From NCBI GenBank assembly GCA_963791235.1, contig CAWBRW010000017.1, positions 62,001 through 126,000 on the forward strand: DNA of 64,000 bases. Reading direction: 5' to 3'. Each line of letters starts with the position of its first letter. The first letter of the stretch is position 1. This document shows, piece by piece, positions 1 to 8,176 of this stretch. The DNA comes from JALORV01 sp963791235. Lineage in GTDB: Bacteria; Pseudomonadota; Gammaproteobacteria; Burkholderiales; Burkholderiaceae_F. Position numbers and translations under genes: made by a program. The notes beneath the pieces were generated by a model that worked only from the letters and a program-made list of their open reading frames with translations, did not search any database and was not told the origin of the DNA.

Positions 1-690
1 GGGCTCCGCCGCCAGCCACGTGGTGCCGGACTTGCGGAAGAGATCGCCTTGCAGGTAACGCTCGCTGCTCGGCGCCGTGGTCGCTGCGGGCTCAGGCGGC
101 GCGCCCGGCATCGGCGGCGCTGAGCTTGCCAGCGCGTCATCGGGCGAGGCTGCCTCCGGCTCCATCCGTGGTGGCGGCGCCGACCTGGGGATCGGCGGAA
201 TCGGTGATGACGGCTCGGCAGGTGGTGCGGGCCACGTGGCGGCCCGCCTGCCGCTTTCGACGTGATGTTCGCTCGACCCGGGCATCGTCGCTTCGGACCG
301 TTCGCCGACCCAGATGAGGCTGTCGTCCTCGTCCAGTACGACGGCGTAGTGGGTGTCGGCCGGCGCGGTCAGCGGCGTGGGTGGGGTGCCGGCGCGCAGT
401 GCGGCGGCGAACGTCAGGTGCTTTGTCAGCGAACCAGCGACGTCCGAGATCTGCGCCGCGTAGTCCGTGCGTGCGCAGATCTCTTCGAGTTCGGCAAAGT
501 CCAGGCGAACGGCGAAGCGTGTCGCATCCTCAACGAACCACAGCCAGGGATCAAGCCGGATCGCGACATAGAACGCGTCTCCGTCGTCGTAGGCCGGATC
601 GGCGCGCTGGCGAAGATCGCCAAGCAGGTGGGACAGGCGTGAACTGCTGTCGTAAACCAGCACAGCCCGGCTCCATCGCACGCTCGTCAT
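1..690 (-). CDS. Hypothetical protein, C-terminus beyond the left edge
   Basis: Reading leftwards from an ATG at 690, the frame stays open for all 230 codons to the window edge. A purine-rich stretch (AAGAAG) lies just upstream of the ATG. About the first 115 residues are mixed, with many charged and aromatic residues (for example WLWFVED), as in a folded domain. From roughly residue 120 to 205 the sequence is rich in proline, alanine and serine and looks like a disordered linker, and a new block begins near the edge. No family was recognised. The terminator at 811-836 separates it from the CsoR-like gene, so it is probably a separate transcription unit. Confidence 0.6.
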   Translation of the reverse strand, partial: MTSVRWSRAVLVYDSSSRLSHLLGDLRQRADPAYDDGDAFYVAIRLDPWLWFVEDATRFAVRLDFAELEEICARTDYAAQISDVAGSLTKHLTFAAALRAGTPPTPLTAPADTHYAVVLDEDDSLIWVGERSEATMPGSSEHHVESGRRAATWPAPPAEPSSPIPPIPRSAPPPRMEPEAASPDDALASSAPPMPGAPPEPAATTAPSSERYLQGDLFRKSGTTWLAAEP

Positions 691-810
691 AGGTTCTTCT
701 TGGTTGTCCGACCCTGGCCCATGGGCGATTCTGGAGGGCTGCCGTGTGCAGGCAACCCCCACATCGACGCGATGTGCATGCTGAACGGCATTGCGGTCGA
801 AGGCAACAAA

Positions 811-836
811 AAAGGCCCGCAGCATCGCGGGCCTTT
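811..836 (-). terminator. Rho-independent terminator
   Basis: A perfect 10-bp stem, AAAGGCCCGC with GCGGGCCTTT, encloses a 6-base loop. Read on the minus strand it is followed by a run of six T residues. It lies just downstream of the CsoR-like gene (stop at 877) and would end the minus-strand operon that starts near 6011. Confidence 0.85.
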
Positions 837-876
837 GAGCAACAGTCGGGTTCGCTGGCTGAGCAGTGCCGGGCGC

Positions 877-1182
877 TCACGCCAGCCTGGCCAACGCCCG
901 CGCCATGCGCTGGATGCGGTGGTCCTTGGATTCCTTCTGGTTCATCGTGAACTCAGGATGCTCGATCGCGCACGCGAGCAGCTCGTAGAACGCCTTGTCG
1001 AGTGCCTTGCGACTGGCCGAGAGCTGCTGGGCGATCGGCTCGCAGTCCTCTCCAGACTCGATCATGCGCTGGACGCCGCGCAACTGACCTTCGACTCGCT
1101 TGAGTCGAAGCACCAGCTCGCGGCGGGCACGCGCCGCACCGCCTTCGGGCAGCGGGGTCTCGGTCGTCTTACGCGTGGGCAC
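877..1182 (-). CDS. CsoR/RcnR-family transcriptional repressor
   Basis: This 101-aa all-helical protein has the family signature RLKRVEGQLRGVQRMIE at residues 26-42. CsoR members are DNA-binding tetramers that sense Cu(I), Ni(II), formaldehyde or, in CstR, persulfides. The first sensing cysteine is present (C47). The second cysteine is at C71, 24 residues on, rather than the usual 29 residues on after a histidine, and H75 lies where that cysteine would be. A classical Cu(I) site (Cys-His-Cys) is therefore not evident, and a thiol or persulfide sensor is possible. It is the last gene of the minus-strand operon, overlaps the DUF2892 gene by 14 bp, and a CsoR-type palindrome lies at the operon's promoter (6091-6106), so autoregulation is likely. 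The sensed signal is inferred. Confidence 0.85.
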   Translation of the reverse strand: MPTRKTTETPLPEGGAARARRELVLRLKRVEGQLRGVQRMIESGEDCEPIAQQLSASRKALDKAFYELLACAIEHPEFTMNQKESKDHRIQRMARALARLA

Positions 1183-1390
1183 GGCGGCTCTCCGGTACGC
1201 CCAGCTTCTTCAGTATCCAGCCAAGCGGGCAAAAATTCGTGAGGCCGTATTGAAACAGATTCACTCCCACGAAGGCGGTGAACGCGAGCCACCATGGCGA
1301 CGCGAACAGCGGGCTTCCCGATACGCCGAGAAGCAGGGACAGCAGGATGAAGGTGCCGGCGAGGACGTGGACCCAGCGATCGATGGTCAT
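1169..1390 (-). CDS. DUF2892 small membrane protein
   Basis: This 73-aa protein has two hydrophobic segments, about residues 8-25 and 35-52, and ends in NFCPLGWILKKLG, the pattern of the DUF2892 family found beside rhodanese and sulfur-transport genes. The chosen start is the ATG at 1390, giving MTIDRWVHVLAG; an upstream alternative at 1432 would extend into the RND gene. It sits between the RND permease and the CsoR-like repressor and overlaps the latter. Its role is unknown. The context, with a second DUF2892 gene first in the operon, suggests a small partner of a membrane sulfur or thiol system. Confidence 0.75.
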   Translation of the reverse strand: MTIDRWVHVLAGTFILLSLLLGVSGSPLFASPWWLAFTAFVGVNLFQYGLTNFCPLGWILKKLGVPESRRAHA

Positions 1391-1400
1391 GAGGATTTCC

Positions 1401-4400
1401 CTAGGCAGTTGCAGTGGACGGTGTTGGAACATCCTGCGCAGGAGTCGGCTGCCGCCGATAGTTCACTGCGTAGTACAGGACCGGTATCAGCACCAGCGTC
1501 AGCGCGGTCGACACGAAAATTCCGAACAGCAGCGAGATCGCCAGGCCGTTGAAGATCGGATCATCCAGAATGAAGAGGGCGCCCAGCATCGCGGCCACGG
1601 CGGTCAGCACGATTGGCTTGGCGCGGGTGGCGGCTGCGTCGATCGTGGCCTGTTCGAAGTCGACGCCTTCGGCCAGACGCTGGTGGATGAAGTCGACCAG
1701 CAGGATCGAGTTGCGCACGATGATGCCGGCGAGCGCGATCATGCCGATCATCGAAGTGGCGGTGAACTGCGCGCCGAAGAGCGCGTGCCCCGGCAGCACG
1801 CCGATGATCGTCAGCGGGATCGGCGCCATGATGATGAGCGGCGTCAGGTACGACTTGAACTGCGCCACGACCAGCAGATAGATCAGGACCAGCCCGACGG
1901 CATAGGCGATGCCCATGTCGCGGAAGGTTTCGTAGGTGATCTGCCATTCGCCGTCCCATTTGAGCGCGAAGGACGAAAAACGGTCTCCGGGCGGCGCGAT
2001 CCAGTGTTCGTCGAGCGGCAAGCCGCCCGGCGTGGCGATCTTCGCCAGGCTGTCGCGCATCGCGAAAATGCCATAGAGCGGCGAGTCGATCGTACCGGCG
2101 CCGCCGACGACGTCACCCGTGACATACACGACCGGCAGCAGGTCCTTGCGATACAGCACGCGCTCGCGCGGCAGCGTGGTCGGACGGACCAGTTCCGACA
2201 GCGGGATCTCGTAGGGCAGGCCGGTGGCCTCGTCGCGCACGTTGTCCGGCCCGCGTACCTTGAGCTTGAGCAGCGCGTCCAGCGAGCCCTTGGCGCTGTC
2301 GGCCAGGCCGATGCGCACCGGCACCGAGTACTTGCTGGCTCCGTCGTGCAGCGGCGTGACGTCCTCGCTGGCCAGCGCGAGGCTGGCAATGCGGGCGATC
2401 TCCGCCGCGGGTATGCCGTATTGCGCTGCCTTGGCCGTGTCGACCCGCAGAACGATGCGCTCGGCCGGGTCGAGCACGGAGTCGTCGATCGCCGTGATGT
2501 CCTTGGTGCTCTCGAACACGCCGCGGACCTGCTTGGCAAGCTGCATCTGCGCATCGACATCGGGTCCGTAGATCTCCGCGACGATCGGCGACAGGACCGG
2601 TGGGCCCGGTGGAACCTCGACCACCTTCAGGTCTCCGCCATGCCGCCTGGCGATGGCCTCGAGCGCGGGCCGGACCGCCTGCGCGACTTCGTGGCTCTTG
2701 CGATCGCGGCGGTGCTTGTCGACGAGATTGACCTGCAGGTCACCGACCTCGCCACCGGTGCGCAGGTAGTACTGCCGCACCAGGCCGTTGAAATTGATCG
2801 GTGCGGCCAGGCCGGCGTAGGCCTGGTAATCGGTGACTTCGGGCAGCTTCGCGACTTCGACCGCCAACTCACGCAGGACAGCCGCCGTCGCTTCCACCGG
2901 CGTGCCGGTCGGCATGTCGAGCACGATCTGAAACTCCGACTTGTTGTCGAACGGCAGCATCTTCAGCACGACGAGGTTGAGCGGCACCAGCAGCACCGAC
3001 AGCGCAATCGCCGCGGCGATGCCGAGACCCAGCAAGCGGCGCGGGCGCCGACCGGCGTCGCCGCGCAGGAAGGGACGCATCACTCGCTCGAAGAAGGTCG
3101 CGAGCCGGAGTCCGAGCTTGTCACCGCTCGTCGGGGCGTCATGCGCCGCCGGCAGCAGGCGCAGCGCCATCCACGGGGTGATCACGAACGCGATCGCCAG
3201 CGACAGCACCATGCCCATCGATGAGTTGATCGGAATCGGCGCCATGTACGGACCCATCAACCCGGTGACGAACGCCATCGGCAGCAACGCGGCAATGACA
3301 GTGAAGGTTGCGAGGATCGTCGGGCCGCCGACTTCGTCGACCGCGCGTGGGATCACCTGCGCCAGCGGCAGGTGGTCGATCTGCGCTCGACGGTGGATGT
3401 TTTCGACCACGACGATCGCATCGTCGACCAGGATGCCGATCGAGAAGATCAGCGCGAACAGCGATACGCGGTTGAGCGTGAAGCCCCAGGCCCAGGAGGC
3501 GAACAGCGTGCTCGCGAGCGTGATCACGACCGCGGCGCCGACGATAACGGCTTCGCGCCGGCCGAGCGTCGCCCACACCAGCGCCACCACGGACAGCGTC
3601 GCGAAGATCAGCTTCTTGATCAGTTGATTGGCCTTGTCGTTCGCCGTCGCGCCGTAGTTGCGCGTTTCGGCGACGACCGTATCGGACGGGATCAGCTGGC
3701 CCTTGAGCTGGGCGACGCGCTCCATGACGGCGTCCGCCACCGTGGCGGCGTTCTCGCCGGGCTTCTTCGAGACCTGGATCGTGACTGCAGGCGACTCGAC
3801 GAAGTCGCGCGCGCTGCCACCAGCCGTTGCCGGTGCGCCGTGCCAGACATACTGGCTGGGCGTGTCCGGGCCGGCGCTTACTCGAGCCACGTCCGCCAGC
3901 AGGATCGGCCGCCGTTCGCGTGTCGGCCCGGCGAGCCCGACCACCAACTGGCCGACGTCCGATGCGCTGCGCAGAAACTGGCCGGTGCGCACCTCCACGG
4001 TCCGGTTGCCCGAGGTGAGTTGGCCGGCAGGCATCGACGTGTTCGTCGCGCGCAACGCGCGTTCGATGTCGGTAACGGTGACGTGGTGGGCATTCATGCG
4101 CTCGGGATCGAGCGTCACCCGCACGACATTGCCGGGACCGCCGAGGGTGGACACCTCGCGCGTCCCCGGCACGCGCTTGAGTTCGATCTCGAGCTCGTGC
4201 GCGACACGCTGCAGCTCGGCGGCGGTGACGTCGGCGCGCGCCGAATGCAGCGTCAGTGTGACGATCGGCACGTCGTCGATGCCCTTGGGCTTGACCACAG
4301 GATCGAGCGCACCGAGGTGGGTCGGCAGCCAGTCGCTGTTCGACATCAGCGTGTCATACAGCTTCACGAGCGCGTCGACGCGCGGCTCGCCGACCTTGTA

Positions 4401-4712
4401 CTGCACCGTCAGCACTGCCATGCCCGGCTGCGTGACGGAGTAGATGTGCTCGATGCCCGTGATCTGCGACAGGACCTGCTCGGCGGGCACCGTGACCATG
4501 TTGTGCACGTCGTCGCTCGACGCGCCGGGGAACGGAATGATCACGTTCGCCATCGTCACGTTGATCTGCGGCTCTTCTTCCTTCGGCGTCACCATCACGG
4601 CGAACGCTCCCAGCAGCAGCAGCACGAGCGCGATCAGTGGTGTCAGCTGCGCATGCAGAAAGCTGCGGGCGATCCGGCCGGAGATGCCCAACGGTGAACC
4701 GGAGTCGTCCAT
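1401..4712 (-). CDS. RND-family efflux permease (AcrB-like, HAE type)
   Basis: At 1103 aa it has the full length of an RND pump: an N-terminal membrane helix (about residues 25-42), a large periplasmic domain, a membrane bundle with the conserved SIGILVDDAIVVVENIHRR motif (TM4 aspartates of the proton relay), a second periplasmic domain and a C-terminal bundle with AGIIVRNSILLVDFI. It would work as a proton-driven trimer with the adaptor encoded immediately upstream (10-bp gap). No outer-membrane channel gene is present here. The substrate is unknown. Placement in a CsoR-regulated operon beside sulfur genes suggests a metal, thiol or sulfur compound; this is inference. Confidence 0.9.
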   Translation of the reverse strand: MDDSGSPLGISGRIARSFLHAQLTPLIALVLLLLGAFAVMVTPKEEEPQINVTMANVIIPFPGASSDDVHNMVTVPAEQVLSQITGIEHIYSVTQPGMAVLTVQYKVGEPRVDALVKLYDTLMSNSDWLPTHLGALDPVVKPKGIDDVPIVTLTLHSARADVTAAELQRVAHELEIELKRVPGTREVSTLGGPGNVVRVTLDPERMNAHHVTVTDIERALRATNTSMPAGQLTSGNRTVEVRTGQFLRSASDVGQLVVGLAGPTRERRPILLADVARVSAGPDTPSQYVWHGAPATAGGSARDFVESPAVTIQVSKKPGENAATVADAVMERVAQLKGQLIPSDTVVAETRNYGATANDKANQLIKKLIFATLSVVALVWATLGRREAVIVGAAVVITLASTLFASWAWGFTLNRVSLFALIFSIGILVDDAIVVVENIHRRAQIDHLPLAQVIPRAVDEVGGPTILATFTVIAALLPMAFVTGLMGPYMAPIPINSSMGMVLSLAIAFVITPWMALRLLPAAHDAPTSGDKLGLRLATFFERVMRPFLRGDAGRRPRRLLGLGIAAAIALSVLLVPLNLVVLKMLPFDNKSEFQIVLDMPTGTPVEATAAVLRELAVEVAKLPEVTDYQAYAGLAAPINFNGLVRQYYLRTGGEVGDLQVNLVDKHRRDRKSHEVAQAVRPALEAIARRHGGDLKVVEVPPGPPVLSPIVAEIYGPDVDAQMQLAKQVRGVFESTKDITAIDDSVLDPAERIVLRVDTAKAAQYGIPAAEIARIASLALASEDVTPLHDGASKYSVPVRIGLADSAKGSLDALLKLKVRGPDNVRDEATGLPYEIPLSELVRPTTLPRERVLYRKDLLPVVYVTGDVVGGAGTIDSPLYGIFAMRDSLAKIATPGGLPLDEHWIAPPGDRFSSFALKWDGEWQITYETFRDMGIAYAVGLVLIYLLVVAQFKSYLTPLIIMAPIPLTIIGVLPGHALFGAQFTATSMIGMIALAGIIVRNSILLVDFIHQRLAEGVDFEQATIDAAATRAKPIVLTAVAAMLGALFILDDPIFNGLAISLLFGIFVSTALTLVLIPVLYYAVNYRRQPTPAQDVPTPSTATA

Positions 4713-4722
4713 GGCGCCGGAA

Positions 4723-5793
4723 TCAGCGAGCGGCCAGCGGGTTCAGCAGCACGCGCTCGCCGTCGCTCAGGCCCGCCAGCACTTCGATGCCGCCGTCGGC
4801 CAACGCGCTGCCGACGCGGACTTGCCGCAACTGGGGCCGTCCGTCGGCAGCAAGGACGTTGACCGCGGTGAGTTCCCCGCGGCGGATCAGCGTCGACTCC
4901 GGCACCACCAGCTTGCGCGTGCGGCCAATGGGCACGAGGATCTTCGCGGCCGCGCCCGGGGTCACTCCCGGTATATCGCCGGCGGGCAGGTCGGCACGGA
5001 TCTGCGTGGACAGCAGCCGGGCGTCGGCGGCTGGAAGGATCGTGACCCGCGTCGCACTGAGCGTGCGACCGAGTTGCGGCAGCTCGACCGTTGCCCGCGT
5101 TGCGCCCGCGGCCTTCGGCAGCACGAACTGCGGCAGGTTGCCCACGGCGCGCAGGGCTGACGGATCGTGCAGGGCCACGACGCCGCGTCCGGGGGCGGCG
5201 ATCTCGCCAGGTTCCATCAGCCGTCGCGTGACGACACCGTCGATCGGTGACCTGAGTTCGGCATAAGTGCGCGCGGTATCGGCCTGAGTGTTGCCGGCCC
5301 GAGCCGCATCGGCCGCTGCCTTGGCCGCCTTGAAGTTCGACTCAGCCTGGTCGAGCGCGGCGCGGCTGACGAAGTTCTTGTCGAGCAGGCTCTGGGTCCG
5401 CTCGAGATTCAGACGCGCCTGCGTCAGCTGGGCATCGGCCTGGGCCACGCTGGCCCGACCCGCGGCTACCTGGGCGTCGGTCTCGCGCGTATCGATGCGT
5501 GCCAGCACCTGACCCTTCTTCACCCGGTCACCCGCGTCGACAAGAATCTGGGTGACCGCCCCGGACAGCTGGGCCGCGACGGTCGCCTGCCGGACTGCTT
5601 CAATGACCGCATCGGCGGCGTAAACGTCGTCGACGTCCGTCATGCGCACCTCGACCGTCGCCGCGGTGCCGGGGCGCGCGACCGCTTTGCCATTGTCGGC
5701 ATGCGCGACTCCGGCGCTCGCCAGCAGCAGCAGGGTCATCGAGACCCGGCCGGAACGAACCAGAGCGTGGACAGCGGAGTGCAGGGGAGTCAT
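4723..5793 (-). CDS. RND periplasmic adaptor (membrane fusion protein)
   Basis: This 356-aa protein begins with a signal peptide (about residues 18-32, ending near AHA). It has a lipoyl-like half (AQLSGAVTQILVDAGDRVKKGQ), an alpha-helical hairpin at about residues 110-165, the second lipoyl half (ELRSPIDGVVTRRLMEPGE) and beta-barrel and membrane-proximal domains. It would link the RND permease to an outer-membrane channel. The gene precedes the permease by 10 bp in the same operon. The family is clear; the cargo is not. Confidence 0.9.
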   Translation of the reverse strand: MTPLHSAVHALVRSGRVSMTLLLLASAGVAHADNGKAVARPGTAATVEVRMTDVDDVYAADAVIEAVRQATVAAQLSGAVTQILVDAGDRVKKGQVLARIDTRETDAQVAAGRASVAQADAQLTQARLNLERTQSLLDKNFVSRAALDQAESNFKAAKAAADAARAGNTQADTARTYAELRSPIDGVVTRRLMEPGEIAAPGRGVVALHDPSALRAVGNLPQFVLPKAAGATRATVELPQLGRTLSATRVTILPAADARLLSTQIRADLPAGDIPGVTPGAAAKILVPIGRTRKLVVPESTLIRRGELTAVNVLAADGRPQLRQVRVGSALADGGIEVLAGLSDGERVLLNPLAAR

Positions 5794-5822
5794 GGACGTG
5801 GGGCGTGCGCCGATCCGGCGAA

Positions 5823-6005
5823 CTACTTGGTGCCGCAGGTATTGACCCCTAGCAGGGAGTACGCGGGGCAGGTACGGAGCAGGCCGGTCAGCAGCGGAAC
5901 GATGCCGATGTAGCCCCAGACCCCGATGGTCCCGGTGGCCGCAAGTGCAATCAGGCCCGCACCGGCAAGGATGCGCACAGGGCGATCGATGGTTCCGACA
6001 TTCAT
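5823..6005 (-). CDS. DUF2892 small membrane protein, first gene of the operon
   Basis: This protein of about 60 aa starts MNVGTIDRPVRILAG, the typical DUF2892 opening. It has one or two hydrophobic segments and the C-terminal pattern RTCPAYSLLGVNTCGTK, with two cysteines. The start is uncertain: the ATG at 6005 lies 12 bases from a GGAG sequence, whereas a TTG at 6011 (adding Met-Lys) lies 6 bases from it. It is the leader gene of the RND and CsoR operon, directly downstream of the palindrome at 6091-6106. The two cysteines in a small membrane protein might serve sulfur handling, but no function is established. Confidence 0.8.
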   Translation of the reverse strand: MNVGTIDRPVRILAGAGLIALAATGTIGVWGYIGIVPLLTGLLRTCPAYSLLGVNTCGTK

Positions 6006-6090
6006 TTTCAAGGTGTTCTCCGCAGAGTCAAAGGTTCCGACCCCGGCGGGGCCGATTTCAGATCCGGAGGGAGTTTAGCAGGAAAATCGC

Positions 6091-6106
6091 ATACCCCCTA
6101 GGGTAT
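6091..6106 (-). promoter_or_regulatory. CsoR/CstR-type operator and promoter
   Basis: ATACCCCCTAGGGTAT is a near-perfect palindrome with a G/C tract flanked by AT, the shape expected for CsoR-family operators. Downstream on the minus strand an extended -10 element, TGCTAAACT (about 6070-6078), places the -35 region inside the palindrome, so a bound repressor would block RNA polymerase. It stands 80 bases before the first gene of the operon whose last gene is a CsoR homologue. Confidence 0.65.
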
Positions 6107-6193
6107 ATTTGTTCGGATTGACCTGACGCAAGAGCCATGGCGCGGCCGGGCGGGCGCGTCGGGGCGGCGCGCCGGCGCGGCACGACCGGGAAC

Positions 6194-7126
6194 TCAGGCG
6201 AGCGGAGTGGCGGCTGCGCGCGATCCGTGACTGAAGTCGGGAAACGAAGCGGCCGCTGCCACCGGTTCGTAGAAGCGGCCGCGCAGAATCAGTCGGCGGT
6301 GGGCCACCGAGTCGGTGAACGCGGACCGGTCATGCAGCACGTTGTTGCAGACGAGTCCCATTCCCGGCTCGAGCCGCAGCCGCAGCACTCGCGGATCGGT
6401 ATCCAGCAGGTGCAGCAGTGCCGTGGTCGCCGCGTGCACGGCCGGATCGTCCTTCCACGCGATGCTGCGCGTCCGCGCCGTGTAGCGCATGTGCAGCCGG
6501 CCGTCGGCAGTGACGGTGAACACGGGCCCGCTCTGGTCGCGGCGCGCAACCTCGCCTTCCTCCGAGCGTGCCGGGATCGTCATTGCGTCGTCCTGCATCA
6601 GCGCGGCCACGTACGCCGGGTCGGCGTCACGCAGCGCGATGTAGGCCAACTCGTGGTCGAAGACCCGGTTTTCCCCGCCCTGCTCGGCGCGCTGCACGCA
6701 GTGCAGGATCATCGCGCGGATGCGGCGCTCGGGCGGGTTGTAATAGCCGTCGGTGTGCCAGCGGATCGCGCGATTGGTGTACGGAATGAATCCGCTGCGC
6801 GGACCGGTGTCCGTGGCGGCCAGAGGCGTGATGCCGTCGTCATCCGCCAGATAGTTGACATCCAGAGTGTGCAATCCAAGCTGGGCGCCGATTTGCCGCG
6901 GCACGTCGGACGAGCCGTCGCTCCGCGGCGGTGCCGCGTACACGGCCATGTTGGACCGTTCACAGCGCTCGGCCAGTGCATGCCGTTCGGCAGTCGACAA
7001 TTTCGATGGGTCCGAGACTGCGACGAGCAACTCAGCGGTCGTTGTCGGTGCCGTGGCGAGCTTGCGGTCGCGCCAGGCGCGGTAGGCGCCGTCGTCGGCA
7101 AGGTCGAAGGGACTGGCCGCGCGCAC
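6194..7126 (-). CDS. TauD/TfdA-like Fe(II)/2-oxoglutarate dioxygenase
   Basis: This 310-aa protein has the facial triad of the superfamily: H124 and D126 in RWHTDGYYN, a distal H265 in NNVLHDRSAF, and arginines near 277-282 in the position that binds 2-oxoglutarate. Family members oxidise taurine, butyrobetaine or other small substrates, and taurine oxidation releases sulfite. It starts at a GTG at 7126 with GGAG five bases upstream and begins two bases after the stop of the preceding gene, so translation is coupled. It is the last gene of a minus-strand sulfur-linked operon. The substrate is unknown. Taurine is possible, but the sequence looks closer to the broad TfdA/CAS-like group. Confidence 0.75.
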   Translation of the reverse strand: MRAASPFDLADDGAYRAWRDRKLATAPTTTAELLVAVSDPSKLSTAERHALAERCERSNMAVYAAPPRSDGSSDVPRQIGAQLGLHTLDVNYLADDDGITPLAATDTGPRSGFIPYTNRAIRWHTDGYYNPPERRIRAMILHCVQRAEQGGENRVFDHELAYIALRDADPAYVAALMQDDAMTIPARSEEGEVARRDQSGPVFTVTADGRLHMRYTARTRSIAWKDDPAVHAATTALLHLLDTDPRVLRLRLEPGMGLVCNNVLHDRSAFTDSVAHRRLILRGRFYEPVAAAASFPDFSHGSRAAATPLA

Positions 7127-7128
7127 GC

Positions 7129-7812
7129 CTACTCCGGTGGTATCGGGTCGTCGAGCGGCGCGTCGACCTGCGGCATCTCCGGGAACGGACCTGCGTCGGC
7201 CGCGTCGGCGTCCTCCGTGGGCGCTGCAATGATCGAACCGGCCGTGCCGACGACGTTGTCCATCACGCGGCGCAGCGTCGTGACCGCATCCGGTGCCTCG
7301 ATCGTCATGACCTGGTCGGTCACCCAGGCACGGTCGCGCTCGGCGACGACACCGAGCAGCGCGTGACCGGCGTAGCGCAGGAAGGCGAAATCCGGTCCGT
7401 TCGCTTCGTCGAAGCCGAAACTCGCATAGTCGTCGGCGCGCGCATTGAAGCGGTCGATGAAGCCGCGTCGGATCGAGTCGGCGTCGGTGCCGAGCAGGCG
7501 CGATTCGTTCTCGGCCAGCAACTCGGCCAGTCGACGGACCATCGAGACGGTGAAGACGCGGCGCTCCGGCAGCGGCAGGCGTGCGAAGGCGAAGCGATCG
7601 GCGACATGGATCAGGAACACCAGGTACTCGCCGAGCACATCGAAATATTGCGGGCTCGCTTCGATCTCGAAGTCCGCATCGCGCATGCGCTTGATCGTCT
7701 GCAGGCCGAGCCGCCAGGTCGTGAACGCCGCGACGCTGGCGAGCGTCGCAGGATCGCGCGCCTTGTCCTTGGCAAAGAAGCGGCTCTTGGTCCGCCGCAG
7801 TACGGTGCTCAC
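7129..7812 (-). CDS. Uncharacterised helical protein
   Basis: This 227-aa protein has no signal peptide or membrane segment. The central part, about residues 15-165, appears all-helical (for example RRLAELLAENESRLLG), and the tail from about 195 is acidic and proline-rich. The start is taken at the GTG at 7812, which has GAGG upstream; an upstream ATG would add an unlikely arginine- and cysteine-rich leader. It lies between the RspA gene and the dioxygenase gene and probably functions with them. No family was recognised with confidence. Confidence 0.65.
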   Translation of the reverse strand: MSTVLRRTKSRFFAKDKARDPATLASVAAFTTWRLGLQTIKRMRDADFEIEASPQYFDVLGEYLVFLIHVADRFAFARLPLPERRVFTVSMVRRLAELLAENESRLLGTDADSIRRGFIDRFNARADDYASFGFDEANGPDFAFLRYAGHALLGVVAERDRAWVTDQVMTIEAPDAVTTLRRVMDNVVGTAGSIIAAPTEDADAADAGPFPEMPQVDAPLDDPIPPE

Positions 7813-7834
7813 CGGAGCCTCGTGAATCGTGGGG

Positions 7835-8164
7835 TCAGTAGCCGCCCTTGCCGAACGGCTTGGGCAGGCCTGCGACGCGCACGCCCTGCTTGGCCGGACC
7901 GCCCGGGAACAGGTCGTACAGCGTCTTGCTGTCATGGTGCGGCAGCAGTTCAGTGATTTCCTTCAGCATGTTGCGGAAGTTCGGCGTCTGGCCGTGTTCC
8001 CGGTACTGGTCGCGCAGATACTTGATCACGGCCCAGTGGTCATCGGTGAGCGCGATGCCCTCGGCCGCGGCGATGGCCGGCGGGACCTCGTCCGTGTAGT
8101 TCGCCTCGAGCAGGTAGCCCTCCTCGTCGCACTCGATGGATTCACCGTTGATTTCGTAGGCCAT
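7835..8164 (-). CDS. rspA: DsrC/TusE-family protein lacking both C-terminal cysteines (RspA type)
   Basis: The 109-aa sequence aligns along its full length with DsrC: the N-terminal DEEGYLLEANYTDEV, the helix with TDDHWAVIKYLRDQYREHG, and the C-terminal arm GPAKQGVRVAGLPKPFGKGGY. In DsrC the arm carries two redox cysteines, but here the positions are G and G/Y, so it cannot carry a trisulfide. Such members have been called RspA and are thought to regulate or bind rather than transfer sulfur. It is followed by the helical protein and dioxygenase genes and preceded by tandem TusA. The DsrC family assignment is firm; the RspA role is inferred from the missing cysteines. Confidence 0.85.
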   Translation of the reverse strand: MAYEINGESIECDEEGYLLEANYTDEVPPAIAAAEGIALTDDHWAVIKYLRDQYREHGQTPNFRNMLKEITELLPHHDSKTLYDLFPGGPAKQGVRVAGLPKPFGKGGY

Positions 8165-8176
8165 ATTCCTTTCCCC

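Noticed and set aside
1278..3224. A 648-codon open frame on the plus strand
   Set aside because: Antisense to the RND permease gene, with a composition dominated by R, D, Q and H and no recognisable fold.
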